Of a stretch of 5,306 nucleotides of DNA, positions 1-5,306 are shown one piece after another (positions within the stretch are counted from its first letter, which is position 1; each line of letters opens with the position of its first letter). Below the pieces are notes generated by a model, which saw only the letters and a list, made by a program, of their open reading frames with translations, was not told the origin of the DNA and searched no databases. The DNA lies in NCBI GenBank assembly GCA_913048145.1, contig CAJWVP010000217.1, forward strand, positions 1-5,306, written 5' to 3'. This DNA is from an uncultured Rhodospirillaceae bacterium (GTDB lineage Bacteria; Pseudomonadota; Alphaproteobacteria; Rhodospirillales; Casp-alpha2). A program made the position numbers and the translations under genes.

Positions 1-1
1 G

Positions 2-2224
2 ATCTTTAAGCGCGGTAGCCAGCTGGGCGTTCAGGAGATTGTGCTCGGCATGGCACATCGAGGCCGGCTCAACGTGCTTGCCAACGTGATGGGCAAGCCC
101 TTTCAGGCAATCTTTCATGAATTCCAGGGGGGGTCTTCTCGGCCAGAAGACGTAGGCGGTTCGGGCGACGTAAAATACCACCTTGGCTCCTCATCAGACC
201 GGGTGTTCGACGGCAAGTCTGTGCACCTGTCGCTGACCGCCAACCCGTCCCACCTCGAGGCCGCAAATACAGTGTGCCTGGGTAAGGTCCGGGCTAAACA
301 GAAGCAAATGAACGACCCAGACCGAGAAAAGGTCATGTGCATGCTATTGCATGGTGACGCGGCCTTCGCCGGTCAGGGCCTCGTTCCGGAGACCTTAGAT
401 CTCTCCAACCTTTTCGGTTACAAGACCGGCGGCACGATCCATATCATCATCAATAACCAGATTGGGTTCACCACGGCGCCTAAAAATTCGCGCACATCCC
501 ACTATTCCTCTGACGTAGCCAAGGTCGTGGATGCGCCCATCTTCCATGTTAACGCAGACGATGTAGAGGCCGTGGTCCACTGCGCGCGGGTCGCCATCGA
601 ATACCGTCAGCGGTTCAAGAAGGATGTGGTCATCGATATGATCTGTTATCGGCGCCATGGCCATAATGAGGGCGACGAACCCATGTTCACCCAGCCTCTC
701 ATGTACAAGAAAATTGCAGAGCACCCGACGACCCTACAAATCTACTCCCAGAAGCTGGTTCACGAGAAGGTGCTGACCCAAGATGAAGCAAATCAGCAGA
801 TCGCCGACTTCGTCCAGCACCTGGACGATGCCTTTGAGGCTGCCGGAAACTACAAGGCCAATAAGGCTGACTGGCTGGACGGCGCCTGGACGGGTATGTC
901 CATCGCGTCCGACGACGCCCGCCGGGGAAAAACGGGCGTGCCCGTGGAGCGGTTGAAGGAAATCGGGGAAGGCCTGACCCGGGCCCCGGACAATTTCTAC
1001 ATCCATTCCCGTATCCAACGCCAGCTTGACGCGAAGAGAAAGATGTTCGAAACGGGCGAAGGCTTTGACTGGGCCACGGCCGAAGCGCTGGCTTTCGGCT
1101 CACTCCTCCTTGAAGGCAATGCGGTACGTCTGTCTGGTCAGGATTCGGAACGGGGCACTTTCTCACAACGTCACTCGGTTCTCACTGATCAGGAAAGCGA
1201 AGAGAAGTACACACCGCTGAACAACCTGCGCTTCGGCCAAGCCCCCTATGAGGTCATTAATTCGCCCCTATCAGAAGCCGGCGTCTTGGGCTTCGAGTAC
1301 GGTTACAGCCTGGCTGAACCTCAGATGCTGGTGCTTTGGGAAGCCCAGTTCGGCGACTTCGCCAACGGCGCTCAGGTCATCATCGACCAGTTCATCGCCG
1401 CCGGCGAAGCAAAGTGGCTGCGCATGAGCGGACTGGTGATGCTGCTGCCACACGGTTACGAAGGCCAGGGTCCGGAGCACTCGTCGGCGCGCCTGGAGCG
1501 CTACTTGCAACTCTGCGCCGAAGACAACATTCAGGTAGCGAACTGCACGACACCATCTAATTACTTCCACGCGCTGCGCCGTCAGATCCATCGGGACTTC
1601 CGCAAACCACTTATTCTGATGACGCCGAAATCCCTGCTGCGGCATAAGCGCTGCGTCTCATCGATTGATGACATGGCAGACGGCACCACGTTCCACCGCA
1701 TACTCTGGGACGAGGAGGATCCGACCGACGATCCTAAACGGTCTTTGGTCGAGGACGACAAGATCAAGCGGGTCGTCCTGTGTACGGGTAAGGTCTACTT
1801 CGACCTCTACGAGGAGCGTCAGAAACGCGGCATCAAGGACGTTTACCTGATGCGGGTGGAACAAATCTATCCATTCCCTCATAAGGCGCTGGTCAACGAT
1901 CTCAACCGGTTTAAGAACGCCGATATCGTCTGGTGCCAAGAAGAGCCTCGCAATAACGGCTGCTGGTTCTTTGTGCGCGAACGCCTAGAAGCAGTTTTGC
2001 AAGAGATTGGCCATAAGGAAATTGGCCCAAAATATATCGGTCGCCCGGAGGCCGCCGCACCAGCCACAGGCCTGATGAGCCGTCACGTGAACCAGCAGAA
2101 GGCCCTCATCGACGAAGCCCTGACCACGCCAGCGCCAACCTCCCCGGCGCGCCGCGTGTCCACCAAGGCGCCGGCTAAGAAGGCCACGGCGAAGCGCTCC
2201 GCCACACGCGCCAAGAAGAAGTGA
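2..2224 (+). CDS. sucA: 2-oxoglutarate dehydrogenase E1 component, 5' end cut off by the window
   Basis: This is the thiamine-diphosphate E1 subunit that decarboxylates 2-oxoglutarate and succinylates the E2 lipoyl arm in the cytosolic TCA-cycle complex. The frame is open from base 2 to the TGA at 2222-2224, giving 740 visible residues. E. coli SucA has about 933, and alignment by memory suggests roughly 240 N-terminal residues are missing. Visible landmarks, numbered from the first visible codon, are: MAHRGRLN with its active-site His at 19; NPSHLE around 82-87 with the second substrate-site His; the ThDP/Mg motif HGDAAFAGQG from 117 with its NN pair at 151-152; CYRRHGHNE at 215-223; and the transketolase-type pyrimidine domain from about 355, with SEAGVLGFEYG and GQGPEHSSARLERY. 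The C-terminal domain runs to DEAL, where E. coli SucA essentially ends. Here about 33 very basic residues follow. The GTG at 41 is internal, not the start. Identity is very secure; only the 5' end is unknown. Confidence 0.97.
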   Translation: MFKRGSQLGVQEIVLGMAHRGRLNVLANVMGKPFQAIFHEFQGGSSRPEDVGGSGDVKYHLGSSSDRVFDGKSVHLSLTANPSHLEAANTVCLGKVRAKQKQMNDPDREKVMCMLLHGDAAFAGQGLVPETLDLSNLFGYKTGGTIHIIINNQIGFTTAPKNSRTSHYSSDVAKVVDAPIFHVNADDVEAVVHCARVAIEYRQRFKKDVVIDMICYRRHGHNEGDEPMFTQPLMYKKIAEHPTTLQIYSQKLVHEKVLTQDEANQQIADFVQHLDDAFEAAGNYKANKADWLDGAWTGMSIASDDARRGKTGVPVERLKEIGEGLTRAPDNFYIHSRIQRQLDAKRKMFETGEGFDWATAEALAFGSLLLEGNAVRLSGQDSERGTFSQRHSVLTDQESEEKYTPLNNLRFGQAPYEVINSPLSEAGVLGFEYGYSLAEPQMLVLWEAQFGDFANGAQVIIDQFIAAGEAKWLRMSGLVMLLPHGYEGQGPEHSSARLERYLQLCAEDNIQVANCTTPSNYFHALRRQIHRDFRKPLILMTPKSLLRHKRCVSSIDDMADGTTFHRILWDEEDPTDDPKRSLVEDDKIKRVVLCTGKVYFDLYEERQKRGIKDVYLMRVEQIYPFPHKALVNDLNRFKNADIVWCQEEPRNNGCWFFVRERLEAVLQEIGHKEIGPKYIGRPEAAAPATGLMSRHVNQQKALIDEALTTPAPTSPARRVSTKAPAKKATAKRSATRAKKK
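2123..2221 (+). other. Lysine/alanine-rich C-terminal tail of SucA
   Basis: These are the last 33 codons of sucA, after the family's usual end at IDEAL. The tail has 11 Lys/Arg and no Asp/Glu, with blocks such as APAKKATAKR and a terminal KKK. It is Pro/Thr/Ser-containing at first and then Ala/Lys-rich, resembling histone H1 tails and the C-terminal tails of some bacterial HU-like proteins. It is likely disordered. It reads in the same frame as the conserved domain and ends at the sucA stop. Its function is unknown. Electrostatic contact with E2, nucleic acid or another acidic partner is only an inference. Confidence 0.8.
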
Positions 2225-2271
2225 ACCCGATCGATTCAACCCGCAGATAAATATAAAAGCCGAGGTACATC
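2225..2271 (+). promoter_or_regulatory. sucA-sucB intergenic leader with sucB ribosome binding site
   Basis: The gap is 47 bases. GAGG at 2262-2265 lies six bases before the ATG at 2272 and is a good Shine-Dalgarno match, which fixes the sucB start. Just upstream is an A/T-rich patch (AGATAAATATAAAAG, 2245-2259) that stands out from its GC-rich surroundings. Such patches can favour unstructured mRNA and ribosomal protein S1 binding. I see no terminator hairpin, so co-transcription with sucA is likely. Confidence 0.75.
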
Positions 2272-3843
2272 ATGGCCATAGACATCCTCGTCCCCACCCT
2301 TGGGGAGTCCGTTACCGAAGCGACCCTCGCCAAGTGGTTCAAGGCGGTCGGGGATACCGTCGCCGCCGACGAACCCCTGGCGGAACTGGAGACGGACAAG
2401 GTAGCCCTAGAAGTGAACGCCCCGGCCGCCGGCGTGCTTATGGAAATTCGCGTGCCCGAAGGTACCGACGTGGGCCTGGGTGCGGTTCTTGGCGTGCTGG
2501 AGGAAGGCACTGCGGTCAGTGCCACCGTGCCCGCCCCCTCGCCCGCAGGGGAACTGGTGCCGGCGCTAGTTCCCCTGCGGGCGGGCAGCGGTACGGTGGA
2601 TATTGTTGTGCCGACCTTGGGTGAATCGGTCACCGAAGCGACGGTGGCGAAATGGTTCAAGACCGTCGACGATGCTGTCGGCGCAGACGAGCCGCTGGTC
2701 GAGTTGGAAACGGACAAGGTCTCGGTGGAGGTCAACGCACCAACTGCCGGCAAGCTGGCTTCCATTGCCGCCGCCGCGGGCACGGAAGTATCCATAGGCG
2801 CCCTCTTGGGCACCTTGCAGGCGAGCGCAGGCGCCCCGCCCCCCGCCCCGGCCCTTGCGGCCCCACCCCCGGCAACGCCCCCCTCGCCAACATCGGCTGT
2901 CGCCGCCGCACCGGCGTCTTCACCCGTGCCCATGTCGCCAGCAGTACGTAAGCTAATCGAAGACAACGATCTGGACCCGGCGAAGATTGTCGGCACAGGC
3001 AAAGGTGGACGATTGACCAAAGGCGACGTCATGGCCGCTATCAAAGCCGGGACGGCGAAGGTCTTGCGTTCCGCCCCTGCCGCCGCGACCGCGGCATCGG
3101 CGCCAGTCCAAGCCGCGACCGAATTACCGCCGCGCATCGACGATCCGCGCGAGGAACGGGTCCGCATGACCAAGCTGCGCAAGATCATCGCCTCGCGCCT
3201 GAAGGAGGCTCAGAACACGGCCGCCATGCTGACCACCTGGAACGAGGTGGACATGGGCGCGGCCATGGAACTGCGCGCCGAGTACAAGGATCAGTTCGAG
3301 AAGAAGCACGGCGTGCGGTTGGGCTTCATGTCCTTTTTCGTCCGCGCGGCCTGCATCGGTCTCAAGGAATGGCCGGCCGTCAACGCCGAGATCTACGGCG
3401 ACGAGCTGATTTACAAGAACTACTACAACATCGGCGTTGCCGTCGGCACACCGCAGGGTCTGGTCGTGCCGGTCATCAAGGATGCGGACCAGATGCGCTT
3501 TGCCGAGATCGAGGGATCCATCTCCGACTTTGGCCATCGCGCCCGGGACGGCAAGCTCGGCATGGACGAGATGATGGGGGGCACCTTTACTATCTCCAAC
3601 GGCGGCGTGTTCGGTTCACTGAACTCGATGCCAATCCTGAACGTGCCGCAGTCCGCCATCTTGGGCATGCACACGATCCAGAAACGTCCCGTCGCCGTGG
3701 GCAACGAGGTGGTCATCCGCCCGATGATGTATCTCGCGCTCAGCTACGATCACCGTATCGTCGATGGCCGCGAGGCGGTCTCTTTCCTGGTGCGCATGAA
3801 GGAATGCATCGAGGATCCACAGCGTATCATGTTGGATGTCTAG
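2272..3843 (+). CDS. sucB: Dihydrolipoyl succinyltransferase (E2 of 2-oxoglutarate dehydrogenase) with two lipoyl domains
   Basis: E2 transfers the succinyl group from its lipoyl-lysine to CoA and forms the core of the complex (24 subunits in characterised E2o cores). The protein is 523 residues, against about 405 in E. coli SucB. In order it has: lipoyl domain 1 (about 4-77, ETDKV with Lys43); a linker (78-109); lipoyl domain 2 (about 110-183, ETDKV with Lys149); an Ala/Pro-rich linker (184-217); a peripheral subunit-binding domain (about 218-258, SPAVRKLIEDNDLDPAKIVG then GTGKGGRLTKGDV); a second Ala-rich linker; and the acyltransferase domain (about 293-523). The catalytic motif is SYDHRIVDG with His494 and Asp498. 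GGVFGSLNS and the C-terminal end DPQRIMLDV match succinyltransferases rather than acetyltransferases, and the neighbouring sucA agrees. The extra length is mainly the second lipoyl domain. The first linker is encoded by a 44-bp palindrome. The ATG is supported by GAGG six bases upstream and by immediate entry into lipoyl strand 1. Confidence 0.97.
   Translation: MAIDILVPTLGESVTEATLAKWFKAVGDTVAADEPLAELETDKVALEVNAPAAGVLMEIRVPEGTDVGLGAVLGVLEEGTAVSATVPAPSPAGELVPALVPLRAGSGTVDIVVPTLGESVTEATVAKWFKTVDDAVGADEPLVELETDKVSVEVNAPTAGKLASIAAAAGTEVSIGALLGTLQASAGAPPPAPALAAPPPATPPSPTSAVAAAPASSPVPMSPAVRKLIEDNDLDPAKIVGTGKGGRLTKGDVMAAIKAGTAKVLRSAPAAATAASAPVQAATELPPRIDDPREERVRMTKLRKIIASRLKEAQNTAAMLTTWNEVDMGAAMELRAEYKDQFEKKHGVRLGFMSFFVRAACIGLKEWPAVNAEIYGDELIYKNYYNIGVAVGTPQGLVVPVIKDADQMRFAEIEGSISDFGHRARDGKLGMDEMMGGTFTISNGGVFGSLNSMPILNVPQSAILGMHTIQKRPVAVGNEVVIRPMMYLALSYDHRIVDGREAVSFLVRMKECIEDPQRIMLDV
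2281..2502 (+). repeat. Lipoyl-domain coding repeat, copy 1
   Basis: This encodes residues 4-77 of SucB, the first of two tandem lipoyl domains. The lipoylated Lys43 codon is at 2398-2400. By my hand alignment, copy 1 and copy 2 (2599-2820) align without gaps over 74 residues with 51 identities (about 69%). Many codons for shared residues differ at the third base, so the duplication is old and held by protein-level selection rather than a fresh DNA duplication. Confidence 0.9.
2540..2583. repeat. 44-bp near-perfect palindrome inside sucB
   Basis: The left arm CGCCCGCAGGGGAACT (2540-2555) and right arm AGTTCCCCTGCGGGCG (2568-2583) are exact reverse complements over 16 bases. The 12-base centre GGTGCCGGCGCT is itself almost symmetric, with four further Watson-Crick pairs and two G-T pairs. 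It lies wholly in frame within sucB and encodes about SPAGELVPALVPLRAG (residues 90-105) in the linker between the two lipoyl domains. No T-run follows, so it is not a standard intrinsic terminator. Candidate explanations are a small palindromic element inserted in frame, a strong mRNA hairpin, or a protein-binding site. Confidence 0.92.
2599..2820 (+). repeat. Lipoyl-domain coding repeat, copy 2
   Basis: This encodes residues 110-183 of SucB. The lipoylated Lys149 codon is at 2716-2718, exactly 106 codons after that of copy 1. Copy 2 differs most from copy 1 after the lipoyl hairpin: copy 1 has EIRVPEGTDV where copy 2 has the uncharged SIAAAAGTEV. That could change how each domain is recognised by E1 or E3. 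Both copies keep the ETDKV turn and should be lipoylated, as far as sequence can show. Confidence 0.9.
2834..2883 (-). other. C-tract array in sucB linker 2; possible G-quadruplex on the template strand
   Basis: Seven runs of three to six C lie within 50 bases (2834-2837, 2839-2844, 2846-2849, 2852-2854, 2861-2864, 2866-2870, 2878-2883), separated by one to seven bases. On the minus strand this fits the usual G-quadruplex pattern several times over. It encodes the Ala/Pro-rich linker around residues 188-204, so proline codons (CCN) in a GC-rich genome may be the whole explanation. Confidence 0.55.
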
Positions 3844-3880
3844 GCGCCATCAGCCCATGTCTGGCTTAGAGAGGTAAATC
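3844..3880 (+). promoter_or_regulatory. sucB-lpd intergenic leader with lpd ribosome binding site
   Basis: The gap is 37 bases. AGAGAGGT at 3868-3875 contains GAGG six bases before the ATG at 3881, which supports that start. The context GAGGTAAATCATG matches that of sucB (GAGGTACATCATG) at all but one base. No terminator or promoter is evident, so lpd is probably read from the same message. Confidence 0.72.
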
Positions 3881-5290
3881 ATGAGCGACAAATACGACCT
3901 GGTCGTCATCGGCGGCGGACCTGCCGGTTATGTGGGCGCCATCCGCGCCGCGCAACTGGGCCTGAAGACGGCCATCCTGGAAACCCGGGGCAAGCTGGGC
4001 GGCACGTGTCTGAATGTCGGCTGCATTCCGTCGAAAGCCCTGCTGCAATCATCTCATCACTATGAAATGGCGGATAAGGAATTCGAGCATCACGGCATCG
4101 ACGTGTCAGGGTTGACGCTAAACCTTGAGACTATGCTTGGCCGCAAGCAGAGAGTCGTCGATGACCTAACCAAGGGCATCGAGTTCCTTATGAAGAAGAA
4201 CAAGATCGATTACGTAGCCGGCTTCGGCGAGATTATTGGACCTGGCAAGGTGTCCGTGTCACCGAGTAAAGGCAAGAAGACGCAGGTGCTTGAGACCGAA
4301 AATGTCATGATCGCCACCGGCTCCCAGGTGACGCCACTCCCGGGTGTGGAGATCGATGAAAAACAGATCGTGTCATCGACCGGCGCGTTGGATCTCCCGA
4401 AAGTGCCGAGGGAAATGGTGGTTATCGGCGCTGGCGTCATCGGGCTGGAGTTGGGGTCCGTCTGGCGCAGGCTAGGTGCCAATGTCACTGTGGTGGAATT
4501 CCTGGACTTAGTATTGCCTGGGATGGACGCGGAGATCTCCAAGAACATGCAGCGCATCCTAAAGAAGCAGGGAATGGCCTTTAAAATGGGGACCAAGGTC
4601 ACCAGCGCGAAGAAGGCGAAGGCTAGTGTAACGTTGACCATGGAGCCTCGCGACGGTGGCAACGCGGAAACCATGAAAGCGGACGTGGTCCTGGTCGCCA
4701 TTGGGCGTCGGCCCTTCACGGACAAGCTCGGCCTGGACAAGATCGGCGTCACCGTGGACGAGCGTGGGTTCATCCCCGTGGATGAGGACTACCAGACCAA
4801 CGTGCCGGGCATCTACGCCGTCGGCGACGTGATCGGCGGCGCGATGTTAGCTCACAAGGCTGAGGACGAAGCAGTGGTCTGCGCCGAAATTCTGGCGGGC
4901 CAGACCGGGAAAATCGACTACGACTCCATCCCGGGTATCGTCTACACACACCCGGAAGTGGCCGCCGCGGGCAAGACGGAAGAGCAGTTGAAGGAAGCTG
5001 GCATCGAATATAATTCCGGCAAGTTCCCCTTCTCCGCCAACTCCCGGGCGCGCTGCAACGCGGATGCGGATGGCTTCGTGAAAATCCTCTCGGCTAAGGA
5101 CGACGACCGAGTGCTTGGTTGCCACATCATCGGCCCACAGGCCGGCGACTTGATCCAGGAAGTGGTCAATGTCATGGAATTTGAGGGTTCGGCGGAAGAC
5201 ATCGCACGCATCTGCCATGGCCACCCGGGTCTCCCAGAAGCGGTCAAGGAAGCGGCGCTGGACGCCGATGGGCGCGCTGTCCACATCTGA
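3881..5290 (+). CDS. lpd: Dihydrolipoyl dehydrogenase (E3)
   Basis: This FAD flavoprotein reoxidises the dihydrolipoyl arm of E2 and reduces NAD+. At 469 residues it has the usual family length. Visible in order are: the FAD-binding motif VVIGGGPAGY (8-17); the redox disulfide motif GGTCLNVGCIPSK with Cys43 and Cys48; the ATG segment (145-147); the NAD-binding motif VIGAGVIGLELG (181-192) followed by Glu206, which favours NAD over NADP; the second FAD motif YAVGDV (312-317) with MLAHKAEDEA; and the C-terminal dimerisation domain (about 345-469). The active-site base His448 and its partner Glu453 are present. They sit in CHGHPGLPEA, whereas most family members have CHAHPTLSEA. The position directly after sucB suggests an E3 dedicated to 2-oxoglutarate dehydrogenase, though it could also serve other 2-oxoacid complexes or glycine cleavage. 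The sequence is not informative about what follows: only 16 bases remain after the stop. Confidence 0.97.
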   Translation: MSDKYDLVVIGGGPAGYVGAIRAAQLGLKTAILETRGKLGGTCLNVGCIPSKALLQSSHHYEMADKEFEHHGIDVSGLTLNLETMLGRKQRVVDDLTKGIEFLMKKNKIDYVAGFGEIIGPGKVSVSPSKGKKTQVLETENVMIATGSQVTPLPGVEIDEKQIVSSTGALDLPKVPREMVVIGAGVIGLELGSVWRRLGANVTVVEFLDLVLPGMDAEISKNMQRILKKQGMAFKMGTKVTSAKKAKASVTLTMEPRDGGNAETMKADVVLVAIGRRPFTDKLGLDKIGVTVDERGFIPVDEDYQTNVPGIYAVGDVIGGAMLAHKAEDEAVVCAEILAGQTGKIDYDSIPGIVYTHPEVAAAGKTEEQLKEAGIEYNSGKFPFSANSRARCNADADGFVKILSAKDDDRVLGCHIIGPQAGDLIQEVVNVMEFEGSAEDIARICHGHPGLPEAVKEAALDADGRAVHI

Positions 5291-5306
5291 TCGAGACGAG
5301 TCGTTC

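Noticed and set aside
41..43. GTG as a possible sucA start
   Set aside because: The frame stays open to the left edge and the upstream codons (FKRGSQLGVQEI) are conserved E1o sequence, so the gene starts outside the window.
127..133. Run of seven G in sucA as a frameshift or slippage site
   Set aside because: The conserved E1o sequence continues in the same frame on both sides (IFHEF before, EDVGGSGDVKYHLG after), so the frame is intact.
2252..2257. TATAAA as a -10 box for an internal sucB promoter
   Set aside because: No TTGAC-like -35 lies at 16-18 bases, and transcription from it would begin at about the ribosome binding site.
2540..2590. Palindrome as an intrinsic terminator
   Set aside because: The bases after the right arm (GGCAGCGGTACGG) have no T-run, and termination here would cut sucB in the middle.
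2175..3188. Long minus-strand open frame of 337 codons opposite sucB
   Set aside because: It is the antisense of a conserved gene. Its Ala/Ser/Thr-rich product has an internal repeat (ASVTDSP twice) that merely mirrors the duplicated lipoyl domains, and it matches no family I know.
4210..4773. Minus-strand open frame of 187 codons opposite lpd
   Set aside because: It overlaps the strongly conserved NAD-binding region of lpd and has no recognisable domain; it is a GC-rich shadow frame.

Overview
The window is one compact, same-strand stretch of central metabolism. It holds the 3' part of sucA (E1 of 2-oxoglutarate dehydrogenase), a complete sucB (E2, dihydrolipoyl succinyltransferase) and a complete lpd (E3, dihydrolipoyl dehydrogenase). 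Together they encode all three components of the 2-oxoglutarate dehydrogenase complex. The base composition is GC-rich, the order is sucA-sucB-lpd, and the proteins have features such as the SucA segment GGSGDVKYHLG. These point to an alphaproteobacterium, perhaps near Rhodospirillales or Rhodobacterales; that placement is from memory of the families, not from a search.

Layout: sucA runs in from the left edge (its first ~240 codons lie outside) and stops at 2224. A 47-base gap carries an A/T-rich patch and the sucB ribosome binding site. sucB occupies 2272-3843, and a 37-base gap carries the lpd ribosome binding site. lpd occupies 3881-5290, and the last 16 bases show nothing recognisable. 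No promoter, terminator, RNA gene, insertion sequence or CRISPR array is visible. The short gaps suggest a single transcript that starts upstream of the window.

How the genes work together: E1 decarboxylates 2-oxoglutarate on thiamine diphosphate and passes the succinyl group to a lipoyl-lysine on E2. E2 transfers it to CoA, and E3 reoxidises the dihydrolipoyl arm with FAD and NAD+. Placing lpd last in the operon suggests an E3 made in step with this complex.

The pathway is well known and I do not see a new multi-gene system. The unusual points are in the detail. (1) A near-perfect 44-bp palindrome with 16-bp perfect arms lies inside the sucB coding sequence, in the linker between two lipoyl domains. 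(2) E2 carries two lipoyl domains rather than one. (3) SucA ends in a lysine/alanine-rich, histone-H1-like tail that the E. coli protein lacks. (4) Lpd has an altered catalytic motif (HPGLPE in place of the usual HPTLSE). (5) The second sucB linker is a C-tract array that could form a G-quadruplex on the template strand.
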